Shown here in pieces: positions 51,351 through 64,000 of a stretch of DNA of 64,000 bases. The stretch comes from Trogon surrucura (Eukaryota > Chordata > Aves > Trogoniformes > Trogonidae). Location of the stretch: positions 72,095,635 through 72,159,634 of the forward strand of contig CM036619.1 in the NCBI GenBank assembly GCA_020746105.1, written 5' to 3'. The translations under genes and the position numbers were made by a program. The notes under the pieces are model-generated. The model had not been told where the DNA came from and ran no database searches. It saw only the letters and a program-made list of their open reading frames with translations. The number at the start of each line of letters is the position of its first letter. Position 1 is the stretch's first letter.

Positions 51351-54300
51351 AAACAAACACTTGCCAATCTCATTCTTAGATGGGAGTGTTTTCCTATTTG
51401 GATGATTGGCCATATTCTGAACTTTCCTCATATTGGTAGGTCAAGAATGGAAAATAATTTGGCTAGAGAACTTAAAGCTCAATTACAGTCTTCAAGGACA
51501 GAATGGCTTTTGTTTCTGTCAAGAGATGCTTTCCTGTGATCACTTTCAAGATGAGGAAAATAGTCAATTGCATCTAATTATTTTTGTGAAATTCTGCTTG
51601 AATTCTGTAACCACAATGGTTTTAAGGACCATTTTGGATTTTGTTTCCAGGGTCTAACGAAGATTTCTACTTGACTCATGAGATAATGCGACCTTTCTTA
51701 TATCCAAATCTTTGAGATCAGAAGAAAGGAAAATTTCATACTCTTGATGTCAGGTAAATTACGTAATACTATTGAAGGCAGACATTAAGCAGGCTGGATG
51801 GAAATGTTTAAATACGAATAAGGGATTTGCCTGCATTCAGGTCACCTGTTCAGAAAGATTAATTAGAGTTGTAATATGAATTATAGAAATGAAGACCTCT
51901 TTCTAAACTGAGTTGTTCTGGTTTGATTGGATGAAGCAGCTTCAGGGGTAGCACGAAGTTTTCTTGCAACCGTATCTGCAGTGCTTTCTATTTCTGCGGC
52001 CACGAGCTAAAACTGTGGTTGTATGCAAAGTCTGTGTAGTAAAAAGAGGTTTGGCATGTTATTGAAGTCAGTGATTCCATCTGTCTCACAAGTATTGCTT
52101 TTAGCCCTTCTAGGTGTGTTGTTTCAGTGTGAATATTAGATCTTTATCGGCCCTACAGTCTTCAGTTCAGGAGCTTGAGATATTCTTAAAATTTCTCTCA
52201 GAAGCAGATTTAACACTTTAATTCATAATGATATCACAAGACTTGTGCTTGTATCTATGAAAGACTAAGCATTACCAGAAGCACACCACTTGAGTGCTGG
52301 GGATTCTTGCTGTAGTGTTTTGGCACTTTCTCAGCCACCTCTGCTACAGGGCGTTATCCTCCAATGGAAATGTAGGTCAGTCTCAGCAGCTTCAGGGCGA
52401 CTCTCAGCCTTACTTCAAAACTGGTTTCGTCCGTGCTTCGAGAGGAGTGTTTCTGTTGGGCATAGCTGTGCCTCAGCTTTGTTACATTAACTTTATTGCA
52501 GCCTATAACTTAGAGCAAATGAACAGGTAAACAATGGAGTACTGACATTTTATGGCACTACAGTGATACTCCGTCAGATATCAGTAATTAAAGCCTGGGG
52601 TTTCATGAGAAGAGTTCAGATTTTCTGGATTTTTTTTGTCTCTGTCGATCTGGCATCAACTTTGGTAACCTCAACAGAACATGAATGTGTGTTTTCAAGT
52701 GTAAGGCTACCAATGCTTATTTCCCAGAGACTCCAACATATTTTATTTTTGAAAAGTATGCTGTTTGTACTGCATCAATAATATTAAACAGATTTATTAC
52801 AGCGGCTGTGCTGGGTAGCATTTCCTCAAAACTTCAGCTCTAGTCTGATTTTCAGCAAGACTGGGGTTATTCCAATGTCAAATTCAAATTCTGGGATGCG
52901 GTTTATTTATAACTGCAGCTTTTATTTATAACTGTTGTTTGTAGTATGCAAAATAAAAGATTGTGCTAAATTTGTAAGATGACTGAATGTGTTTCCCTCC
53001 CCGCCCCAATCCTTTACTAGTACAGTTTTCAAAAATGCATTGGGACTGCGTCGCTGTACTGCGTGTACGAGCTCCAGTCTGAGCTCCACTGGGATTTCCC
53101 AGCTGAGCCACTTAGTGCACAGGAGATACTCTTGCTCGTGTTCCACATCTGTCCTTTATCGGAGTACTCTGGGCTGTGTGCACTGGGTTAGAAAACAAGG
53201 GTTGCATACTTCTTTTACTGCTGTTACTGTTTCTGAGCCACTGTAAGTTATTGATCATGCCTTGTTCCTGTGAAAAGTTGATGGTATCTGGGAAGAAAAT
53301 TGGTATGAGGTATGGCAAATCATGGCCCAGGCAGTCTCTGGTTTTTGTGATTAGGTAAGCATGAGTAGCCTCAGTTTGAAAATTCCATTTGTTTTTTTTA
53401 AAAAAAAGTTCTAATGTTACTTGTCCTCTTGTTCTCTTCTGTTGGCAGTGTCAGAAGGGGTAGAGATCTGCCCTAGAGTATTTAGAAATTTAGTGTTTGT
53501 TTCTAATGCAAAGTATAATTATGGCATCGTTTTTCTTGAGAGTTATCTAAATGTTTTTCTTCATGATTTGCCTCAGTGAATGAGGTTTTCTGTATTGTGT
53601 CTCACTGCATAAAGATTATGATAGGGTATAACTGATATCCTACAAGACCTCTGCCATGTTCGTTTGCTTTTTTTGTGCGGGTGTGATTCTTAAGCCTATG
53701 AAACAAAATTATTTAAGAACTATCAGGATATTAAATCCATTTTACTAAATTACTTTCAGAAATAATTTTTGAAAGGTGTGCAAACAATCACTGCTAACAT
53801 TGTAAATATTTGGTTTTCCAGATATGACAATATTATGCATGTAGCACTCAATCTTGGACTTCAGGAAGAATTTCTAAGTAAATTGACCCATGAATATAAT
53901 TTCATAGTATTGATAAAATGCCAATTGCTATCCTGTAATAAGATGGCTACATAGTTGCATTATTTAAGGGGTTATATGAAGCGTTTGTCAAAGTCTCAAC
54001 AGTAAACTGAAAGAGGTGGCATCAGGATAGTGAGGGGGTTGTGTCCCAAGTTCCTGGCGTCTGTGTGTCTTGTCTCAGGTGCCGATGGCTATCGTGGGTG
54101 AGCCCTATTGATCTTGGAGTTAAGTACTGGGCAGAGCAGATGGGTGTCGGAAGAATTTCACCTTCCGAGGCATTCACATGAAGGATCTCGTAAGATCACT
54201 TGGCAGATTTCTTCTGTTCCTGGAGTGAAGTATGTTTTTTCTCGTTCTTTCATCGGTGTGAGTGAAGAGAGAGGCTTCCAGTTCTGACAGTTGTGGAAGG

Positions 54301-55283
54301 AGGTTGAGAGTATATGGTTGTGGTTTAAGCACAAAATGAAGAATTGTCTTCTCGCTGTGCATGATTGTGCTGAAGCAGCGATTAAACACAGGGATTTGTT
54401 AATGGCTTAATTTTATTTGGACAGAATTGCCTTATTGATGTCTCTTCTGCTTACTCTTGTAATGTCTCCTGTGGACTATTTGTACTCTGGGCTGAAAGAG
54501 AAAGTAGGAGAGCAGTTTATTGAGAGGCTCTTCAGGTGCATTTAAAGTAGCATCTGGTAGTTTGAGTGACTATACGTAATGCACTGTATAAAATTCTCTT
54601 GGAGGTTGGTGGTGGTGGTGTGATTTGTTTTTCTTTCTGAACATGTCCCTGTCTAAAATGTGCAGAACTTTTGTGTAAGATTCAACTAACACCTTCACAA
54701 AAAGTTGTGATAATGGAGAAGCACAACACACCCCATAGTTGCTTTTGCCCTTCCATTTTAAAAAGTTTTGTAATGGATTTAAAACTTTGAAACCAGGCTA
54801 TAGGGTGTTAGAGACAACTTTTATTTTGCTGCCACTATTTAGCAATATTATAAACACATATGCTAGGATCTGTTGTCATTCTTTTAGTGCATTGATCTTA
54901 AATTCAAATCATGAAGGGTTTGAATCTGTTACACTGCCCTGTGCTACTGGGGAGATGCGGGCTTAGGAGTGACCACATAGTTATAAAGAACCGGGCCAGA
55001 TATTCTGAGTATGTTGTGTAATTGCAAAAATGTGAAATTCTGTGAAGAATGTGTATTAACATCTTACAGAGATGAGAGTAATGTCTTTATAGTCCTGTGG
55101 CTCCTTTGTAAAACAACTTTTTTAAAGACAAGTTTTACAAGTATAGCTTGTAATTTTTTTTTTTTCCCTCAGATCTGATTCTGATGGGGCTTTAAAGATC
55201 TTGGATAATGTTATTATTTAATTGTCCATTTTATTTTCTAATCACATGAAAGCAAAAAAATCAAACATTAGGGAAGAATACAA

Positions 55284-55456
55284 GGCTAATGCAGCTGAAG
55301 GTGGCGTGGTGCTGATAACACCAAGGTCACGGGTTTGATCCCTGTTGGGTCCCCATGTGTTGCCTGATTTAGTTGAGAGACGTCCCTGCCCATGACAGGG
55401 AGGTTGGATTAAATGATCTCTAAGGTCCCTTCCAGCCTAGGCCATTCTATGATTTC
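55284..55456 (+). mobile_element. tRNA-Ile-derived SINE with CR1 3' tail
   Basis: The 5' half is a decayed tRNA-Ile. The anticodon arm at 55307-55323 has a 5-bp stem and the 7-base loop ctgataa, with anticodon GAT at 55314-55316. The T arm at 55329-55345 has a 5-bp stem and the loop tttgatc, and contains a B-box-like ggtttgatccc. The 3' half is a CR1 end ('ccctgcccatgacaggg', 'aggttggattaaatgatctc', 'aaggtcccttccagcct') finishing at ATTCTATG. A pol III-transcribed SINE that borrows the CR1 machinery through this tail fits, as in the TguSINE1 type I recall from zebra finch. The A-box half and acceptor stem are degraded, so this is an old, inactive copy. Confidence 0.85.
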
Positions 55457-58400
55457 AGTGCATGAGATGGAAACTTGCTATAAGAACATGACTGCTTTGA
55501 GTATTGGAATGTATATATCAGGAGATGGAGACTAATTAGGGTTTTTGTCTTAATCATATTTTAACAGTTTGCCCTGTTCTTTTTCTGTGTCTTCAGGTAA
55601 TAGGGCAGTAAGTCTCTGCTTGTGTTTAAGATGTCTGACATTTTGGGGGAGTTTACACAATCTAAATAATATGTGGAATCACGTTAGCTGAGAGTTCACA
55701 CGGTGAATGCCGTAGATTAAGGAGAGGACGATGCATTCCATGTGAAGCAGACATTCTTAGCTGCCGTTTGGAGTCTTCATTAAGTTATTGCACATGATAT
55801 GCCTTCCTAATATTATGCGCTCAATTTTAAAACTGTTTGAGGCATGATCGAACAAAAGGAACATAATATATTGGCAGTTAATAAAAATTCAAATTCTTCT
55901 TAATTCATACGCTATGTGTCATACCCCTCATGGTTATATTCTACTACTAATGTTGCCTAACTGTTGGTTGAAACTAATTCCTTATTTTAAATTCTATAGT
56001 AATCCCTTTCTGGAGTAATTTATTTTCAAATTACAGACAAAAAGGATTCTTTATCTAAGCGTTTGTTAATAAGGATAAAGCATGAGGTTTACATAGAAGG
56101 CTGATGCTCTAATCACAGACATCAACTATTCCATTTTATATGTCTTATGTTCTGCAACAGTATGTTCCTGGGGGGGACGGAGTGCATGTCAGTGCTTTCA
56201 GAAGTAAGAACAGGAGGTTTTACTTGTGTGTATTCACAAAAATTTGTGTAAACATAGCTGAAAAGTATATATAGAAGGGCAAGTGGAAGGAGTATTAAAA
56301 ATCAGATATTGTACTATTAATTCTTTCATTGACATGAGCAAAATAAAGGAATCTTTTCGGAATAACTTCATGCTGAACACTTTATTAAGAGGAGTATTCA
56401 AAAATCCCTAACTAGTTTCATTATGAAACACCCCTGTGTTTCCCATGGCAACCTTTTACATATTAATAAACAAGCCAATCAAGGGTCACTCTTAAATTGT
56501 TGTCCCAGATTGGGTTGATGTCTGGGGGTGAGAATGGGCAAGTCTTGTTACGGAAAGTAGGATGTTCATGTTCTGCAGGACAGGGCAGTGGGAATGCCTT
56601 GCCAGGAGGAAGGGGTGTCCCAAAAAAGAATAATCCTGTAAGCCTTCCTCTTCGTGTTAAAAAGTTCCCCTTCAAAGATGAATCTCAGTGGTTTTGGATG
56701 TATTTATACTTCAGACAGTGTAATGGTTTATAAACATGGTAGTGCCTGCTCACTTGTCTGACTTTTATTATCCCGATTCATTGGTTTGAACTCAGTAAAA
56801 TAAAATCTTCTGTAAAACTCTAAAAAAAAGGCAGGGCTGGAGATGAGAGATTTTGTACTACAATAGGAGATCCTGTGGCCACCCTAGGAAGATATTCCTG
56901 GTGAGTGGCACTCACAAAAGCTACTGCTTTTTGGAGAGAACTGCTAACGGGCTTATCGACTTCTAACAAATATTCTGCTGAAAAATAAAGGAACAACTGG
57001 TGAATTTCTGTTACTACTGTAGCTGAAGGTCTACAGTCAGATGCTTATTTTCTGGTCTAGGGAACAGTGGAACAGGAGAAATAAAACACTGAGAATTTGG
57101 GTTTAAAGTAGTAAAACAGGCTGAGTGTCAAACGTGGGGGAATTTTTTTGGTTTATGATTGAATTTTTAATCTGAAATGTATAGCATTTTTGTGAAAAGG
57201 TATTTTATTTTTCAAGTGATACCACAGAAATAACTTTATTAGTTGGCATGATTTGCAAGTGTTTTTAATGTGTGAGTTAAATTAGAATGCATAGGGATAT
57301 ATGCCTATTTTCCCTAAATATTTTATGACGTTCAGTGTGGTAAATAATTAAATTTGATTGTAATTGTATAATAAGTAACTATATTATTGAAGACAGTGGA
57401 CAATTCTACTGCTTCAGTTCCCAGAAATGAGACATAATTCCACAGAAGCTCTTCCGGATATTTATTCAGTACCTGAACTTACTGATCTGTTCTGGGATCT
57501 CTGTGCGCTCTGGGCTTTTGTCACCAACTCAGAGCTGAAATCCTGTGCCGTGAGAGCTGCCCTCACTTAGAAAAGCCCTGACTAACCGAGTTACCCAGTA
57601 AATAAAATATTCATGTCAGGAGGCCAGTTTTGGCTGGCGTTCCTGGTGTCACTGTTTGGGGTGGGATTAGATGGTGACACCATGATCCTATATTGGCAAA
57701 CAGTTCCTTCAGTGTTGTTTTTGTACGCTTAGGACAGCACTGCTGTTAAGTCATGAATACTTGTTAATGTATTTTAACAGCATTTACATCAGGTTACATG
57801 ACACTGAGATGACTCAGTTTGGGGTCTGATAAAAGCACTTTTTTGTGGGAATGAAATTCCATTAAATTTACTACTTCTGCTTCAGTGTTTTCTTTGTGTT
57901 TGAATTCTGCATGTATCTCTTTAACTTTGATTCTTACAGGATTTAGTACTATCAAATCTTTTGTAAGTTTCTGTGTGTGATTTGAAATGTGCAGGAGGAC
58001 CAGATCTGTGCAGAGAATGCTTAAATTTATGTGGTTATTTTTTAGAGCAGAATTGCATTTTCAGAATTGGTAAGAGTACTTTCTTTACAGCAGGTTGATT
58101 TTTCTAGGAGATATTGAAAATATCACGTGTTTTAAAATCGCAGAGTGTAAAGTCTTGGCTGTGTGTGGCTCCTTGGAGTGTATGTCATATTTTGCATAAA
58201 TGTCCTATATATGCTGTTAGGAGAGCTAAACCTATGGTGTTCTATGCTAACTTTGTAATATGAATATAATTCTCTTTTAATCTGATAGCACTTCCAACGT
58301 GTGTACAATGCAGAGAAAAAAAACCCTCTTTGTGTAATACAACACATAAAATTATGAAATATATTTAAGTCACCAGTGTTATAGGTAGTATGCATGTGGT

Positions 58401-58512
58401 CTTGGCTTTTTCTAAACACCAACTGTTTACCTCTTTTAGTTATTATTTGGGTTTTTTTTTTTATTTGCATTGCTAGTGTTTCTGGGCATGCTACTCTTCA
58501 CAAAACAGAGAT

Positions 58513-59003
58513 AGCCCCTCAGTTCAAGAAAGACAGGGAACTGCTGGAGAGAGTCCAGCACAGGGCAACTAGGATGATTAAGGGAGTGGAGCATCTCCCT
58601 TAGGAGGAAAGGCTGAAGGAGCTGGGGCTCTTTAGTTTGGAGAAGAGGAGGCTGAGGGGTGACCTCATTAATATTTACAAATATATCAAGGGTGAGTGTC
58701 ACGAGGATGGAGCCAGGCTCTTCTCGGTGACAACCACTGATAGGACAAGGGGTAATGGGCTGAAACTGGAACATAAGAGGTTCCACTTAAACTCGAGAAG
58801 AAACTTCTTCTCAGTGAGGGTGACGGAGCCCTGGAACAGGCTGCCCAGAGAGGCTGTGGAGTCTCCTTCTCTGGAGACATTCAAGACCTGCCTGGACACG
58901 TTCCTGTGGGGCATAATCTAGGCATTCCTGCTCTGGCAGGGGGATTGGACTTGATGATCTTTCGAGGTCCCTTCCAATCCCTAACATTCTATGATTCTAT
59001 GAT
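58513..59003 (+). mobile_element. CR1 LINE 3' copy, 306 bp before coding exon 3
   Basis: A sense copy starting at 'agcccctcagttcaag' in the post-reverse-transcriptase region. Conceptual frames read [20 protein letters not shown] and [19 protein letters not shown] premature TAG at 58601-58603 breaks the frame after GVEHLP. The 3' UTR ('aatctaggcattcctgctctggcagg') ends in two ATTCTATG octamers. Its subfamily is that of the copies at 17.6 and 60.6 kb. Confidence 0.94.
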
Positions 59004-59309
59004 AGTGGAAATAATCTGTTATCAGCTCTGTCTGTTAGCAGTATGGATGTCTCTTTCGTTTCTAGAATTGGTTATTGAATTGGGATTCTCTGTTCTTAGC
59101 GATAGGATGGAATACATAGATATATACCTAAAAATCAGGGTGGTTTATGGATAAAAATATCAATCTGTACACCATTTGCTACTTTGTCACACTCTGCATA
59201 CAATTGATATATCACAAATGTTAGTATTGATCTCTGAAACAAACCTCAGAAGTGCAGTTCTAACAAAAGGCTTGGGTTTTCTAACTGCGTACCTGATTTT
59301 TGTTTGTAG

Positions 59310-59476
59310 GTGTAAAACGAAGGTGTATGCGGACAACCTTCCCACGACAAGCGTTGTCATTGTTTTTCACAATGAGGCTTGGAGCACACTTCTACGGACT
59401 GTTCATAGTGTGATAAACCGGTCACCACGGCACATGCTGGAAGAAATCGTCCTCGTCGATGATGCCAGTGAAAGAG
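59310..59476 (+). CDS. GALNT1: GALNT1 coding exon 3: start of catalytic GT-A domain
   Basis: A 167-bp exon that completes codon 105 (GG+G), encodes residues 106-160 and gives the first base of codon 161. It reads [40 protein letters not shown] and [15 protein letters not shown]. This is the opening of the family-2-type glycosyltransferase fold: the VVIVFHNE strand and helix, and the LVDDAS motif that contributes to UDP-GalNAc binding. The metal-binding DxH motif and the ricin-like lectin domain are in exons beyond 64000. Acceptor tttgtttgtag and donor GAG|GTAATG fit, ending in phase 1. An open frame runs into the flanking introns on both sides, but the homologous part is only this. Ala112 stands where I recall Pro in human. 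Confidence 0.97.
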
Positions 59477-60324
59477 GTAATGATAATGTCAATGCCTTAG
59501 CTTACTGCTCTTTATACTTCCAAAACTGAGACTGACTTTCTATGGGCTTAGCTCTCAGCAGCAAAACACAGTAACATGGGTGGGGGAAGGTAGCATGAGC
59601 AGTGCCCGTTTTGAAATACAGGTGGGTCATTCTCCACTGAAAACTAGTGCAAGTTTATCCATCCGTTTATTTTTCTGTTGACAGGATAGTTTGTATATGC
59701 TAATTCCTTTATCCTATTGCAGCTTTTGTGTTTTGCGTTCAGAAGTTTAACACGTTCCTAAAGAGAATATTTAATACTTGAAACACCTAGTGAGTAATAT
59801 AAAGGTGACTGTTCATCACACACACCCAAATTTGCTGTCACTACCACCATCCAGCTTAGCGTTCAGAGGGATTAATACTCAATTCCTGGGAAGTTGAAAT
59901 TCAGTTTCAGTGCTGTAAGAGATTCCACTTATTAATAACTAACTTAATAACTAAAATTCTAACTTCTTAATAACTCCAGATGAAAACTCTGTGCTACAAA
60001 ATGAAACTTTACATGTGTAGTGAAGCTAATAGACAAAACTTGAAGCTGTTTTTTTCTTAATAAAATAACTTTAATTAGATTTTCCTCTTTTAATATTTCT
60101 TGTAAATTACAATATAGTAGAAATAGAAGTAGTATTCTAGACAATACTTTGTTTTGGGTAATATTTGATATTTAGCTTTTTCCTCACTTAATTTTCCCTT
60201 GTGGTATGGCTTATAAAGTATAACTTGAGGGATTTTTTTTTTTCCCTTGTGTTTGTAAATGGAGATGAGAGAGTATTATGGTGGGCTTTCTTTAATGCAA
60301 ATAATGTCTATATTTTTATATTGA

Positions 60325-60341
60325 TTTTTTTTTTTTTTTTT
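60325..60341. repeat. Poly(T) run, 17 bases
   Basis: An uninterrupted T run about 245 bp upstream of the sense CR1. Confidence 0.8.
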
Positions 60342-60585
60342 ACTTTATATCTACATTGAAAGTTTTCCACCAGGACTAGTAGCCAGTAGACCACTAACAA
60401 AAAGTCTTGGCAGCCACCAGTCGTAGGTGGTATCAGGGGGAATTCCCATAACATAGTCGTGGAAGGGTTTTATACCCAGCATGCTGACATCTCTGCCTGA
60501 TGCTTCTGATTCCAATGATAGAAAATCCATATTCTGCTGCTTGTGATACTTCTGACTTCAAAGTAAGATGGCTCATCGTTGTCCA

Positions 60586-61474
<889 letters not shown>

Positions 61475-63603
61475 TGTTCAGACGATCTATGTATGAAGAG
61501 AGGTGCTGGGTCTCGCATCATGTGGTGTAAGTAGCCTTTTGATACATGGATTACAATGGTTGTCAGGGGATTTTATGATAATTAGTATCTGTTACAATGG
61601 TTAATAGGTTAACATGGTGGAAAAGCATAATGAGTTTCTTCTTCAGGTTGCATGTGGGTATGATGCCTTAGCATATTAACTGACCTAATCCAAACTCTGT
61701 AGGTCTTGAGTACTGCTGGTTGTGGAGGAGCTAAGTAAAGTAAGATCATATCAATTAACTTTTTTTCCTGAAGAATGCATAGCTCTTGCACTCAGGTTGT
61801 GCTTGCACTTGTATCAGTCTGTATTGCTTTCCTCTCTTGGGCACCCTTGCTTGCTTTTGCTTTCTTACCTGATACTAACTCTTCAGCCGGTTTCAGTGCA
61901 ATTCAGAAGAAGAGACAGAGGCCTTAAATTATGCTCAGGCAGCAGAGGAGGAACATCCATGCAAAGGGCAAGGCTGGCACATGTGTTCCAAATTAGATAA
62001 AAGGTGTGATTAACTTTTGCTTTTAGAAAGGCACAAGATCAAATTTCTGCTGTTTTCACTTGCAGGGGATTTGTAATCACCCTCCTCAATTTCTTGTAGT
62101 TTTTAAACCTTTATATAAAAATTTATTTGGTTCTCATGCATGTGGAACTGCTCACCTGTCTTGTGAGTTGTTCCTAGGGAACAGTCCTCTTTTAAATATG
62201 GATACTGATGCTGGATTCTCAGTGCCTATAATAGGTTATTGTACAAGTATATGTTTCCGTAATGAAACAGAGATGGTACATTTGTTTTGGTTAGTTAGCT
62301 TTTGTGCACAGACTCTTTCAAGGAAAACAAAGTTTATTGCAAATATGCTCTGTTTCATTTGCCAAAATAGTACTTGGCACTAATTCAAGTCAGTGCTTAT
62401 GATTAGTTGGTATAGCCCAGCTTTCATTCTGACCTAGAAATAAAGAGCAAGCTAATATTAAAATAATGTAGACATATGTCTTATGTTTTGCCTCTTCAAT
62501 TTTTGTTTCAGAAAAAGTAAATTTTAGCAGAGCAATAGCCATGTCCTCATTATGAAGTAGAATTGTAGTCCAGTTAAAAAGCATGTGGCTTTCTCTAGGT
62601 GAGTTTTCTGAGTTTGAGTTAGATAATAAATCAAGGAAATTTAATTCCAGGTTGAAAGATGTACTATTTCAGACTTTCTTTGGTGATGTTACTGAACCTG
62701 TTTCAATATTTAGTTTTGAAATCTGTGATCTTCGTTTCAGATCACTCAGGCATCTTTTATTTGTAGTTATTTTTCGACAATTACTGAAAGGTGGTTTTTT
62801 TATTTGTTTTCCAAACACTTGTTATGATTCCAGCAAGCATGCTTTTACATTCAGCAAAAAGGAAGGGTATGATGCCTGAAAATTTGAAGGATTTAGCATA
62901 TGCTACTTAAGCATTCTCTTTGTGTTGAACTAAACTGGCAGATTTCTCCAGAAAAAGAAAATGTTCGGCTTCAGTAATATATTTTGAATTCTAGCATCAG
63001 AGTCAATTTAATTGGAATAAAGTAAGCATTCAGTCTGCCTGAAGCACACTTTGTACCTGCTAGTGTCATGCTCTTGGAAGAATGAATTTGCATAATACCA
63101 TGCACTTGTTTACACCAAAAAAAAGAAAAGCTTTAGAGAAGCAAGACTTATCCGTAACATTGTTCTCTAGTTATTGATCAGAATTGCTTGTTATTGATCT
63201 TTGATAACTGTTAAAAGGAAAAAGTTAACACGAGAAATCAGGATTAGTCAGTACTTAAAACTAGGTCAGCACTGAATGGCCGAGCATGGTAGGCAGATTG
63301 CATCGGGATAGAATACACTCACAGAACTTTCTTACACAGATACAAATCAGACCAATGTAACAGAAATTGAATTCTTGCCAATAATGTCTTGTAAAAGTAT
63401 TCACAGTTCTTAAAACTGTGTTTTTATGCTTATATGTAATAAATCTGTGGTTTATGGTAGCTTAATTAAAAGAAAATTTTGAAACTTAACTTTTCATTTA
63501 TATTTGTATAAATGTGAATTAGTAATATAATTGACAAAGTATGTTTCAACTTATACACTTACTTGATTTGAACTAAGTATATTTACTTTTTTGTCTTTCT
63601 TAG

Positions 63604-63651
63604 TTCTGCTACTGCCAGACAAGATGCTCTTAAAAATGTTCGTAGTCCTAG
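63604..63651 (+). other. Candidate 48-bp in-frame cassette exon (speculative)
   Basis: A tract 'ttttttgtctttcttag' precedes 48 bases that end at G|GTAAAA. Joined after coding exon 3, which ends in phase 1, the segment reads VLLLPDKMLLKMFVVL with no stop and returns phase 1, so it could be included without disturbing downstream codons. It does not match the canonical GALNT1 protein I know, which continues ASERDFLK. The donor is only moderate and chance is a fair explanation. Confidence 0.2.
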
Positions 63652-64000
63652 GTAAAATTCTAATACAGAAAAAGTTGCAAAGAATATCCAGTAGAAAGAG
63701 TTAAATGGAAATACATGAATTATTATTGTTCCCAAGTACAACTGTTTGATTTGATTTGATTTTTTTTTTCAATATTGTCAAACTTCATTCCAAAGTTTGA
63801 GGCAATGTTGAAAATTTACTCGGTTATCATCCTGGGTCACTCATGAACAACTGATTCTGTAAAACAGAAACCTTTTTATTTGAGCCTTTAGTATAGGATT
63901 TAGTATATATGTGTTGAATAGTTTTGTACAGAAATTAATCTCTACAGCTTGATTCTGCCATTTTTTGTAGGCCAAAATGTATTGCGTGCATTAAGACTTG

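Larger units (their letters stand above)
44763..59309 (+). other. GALNT1: GALNT1 intron between coding exons 2 and 3
   Basis: A 14.5 kb phase-2 intron with donor GTAAGT and acceptor tttgtttgtag. It contains a 17-bp tandem duplication (45999-46032), an 11-bp inverted repeat (48086-48122), an antisense solo LTR (48176-48756) and a TG/TA microsatellite (51281-51350). It also contains a tRNA-derived SINE (55284-55456) and a sense CR1 (58513-59003). I found no other exon; frames such as 56497-56733 are open on both strands without known motifs. Confidence 0.85.

Noticed and set aside
55284-55350. Functional tRNA-Ile gene
   Set aside because: The acceptor stem and D arm are degraded, and the sequence continues directly into a CR1 tail, so it is a SINE.
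56463-56733. Overlapping open frames on both strands
   Set aside because: No known motif on either strand, and no convincing splice sites or conservation evidence visible.
59176-59529. 117-codon open frame as a complete gene
   Set aside because: Only 59310-59476 matches GALNT1. The ATG and the stop lie in flanking introns, past a good acceptor and donor.

Overview
This is vertebrate, almost certainly avian, nuclear DNA. The diagnostic signs are repeated CR1 LINE copies ending in the 8-bp ATTCTRTG motif, two LTRs of types I recall from bird genomes, and a tRNA-Ile-derived SINE with a CR1 tail. The sequence is AT-rich and intronic in character. It holds one protein-coding gene in part: the 5' coding end of GALNT1 (polypeptide N-acetylgalactosaminyltransferase 1) on the + strand. 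Order or species cannot be fixed from the sequence alone.

Layout. Positions 1-38350 contain no recognisable host coding exon. They are most likely the long intron between an upstream untranslated first exon, outside the window, and the first coding exon, though part could be intergenic. The first coding exon is 38351-38580 (ATG at 38442), the second is 44588-44762 and the third is 59310-59476. Together they encode residues 1-160 plus one base of codon 161. The splice phases join cleanly. The remaining exons lie beyond 64000.

The rest of what can be named is retrotransposon DNA. There are sense CR1 copies at 17.6, 28.7, 33.7, 35.3, 58.5 and 60.6 kb, and antisense CR1 copies at 5.2, 17.3, 26.6, 32.7-34.0 and 36.6 kb. 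Two short CR1 3' tails lie at 0.9 and 28.2 kb. A solo LTR at 17.2 kb is interrupted by two CR1 insertions, and an antisense solo LTR lies at 48.2 kb. The CR1-tailed SINE is at 55.3 kb. The copy at 28.7 kb is notable because its reading frame, from the end of the endonuclease domain through the whole reverse transcriptase, is unbroken for about 755 codons. It is therefore a recent insertion, although 5' truncation makes it unable to move by itself.

I saw no promoter or CpG island, no RNA gene that looks functional, no CRISPR array and no operon. I found no convincing new biological system. The most useful leads are the phase-symmetric candidate cassette exon at 63604-63651, the direct CR1 repeats flanking coding exon 3, the nested LTR/CR1 structure and several clean inverted repeats. 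Family assignments rest on reading the sequence and on memory of the families; no database search was run.
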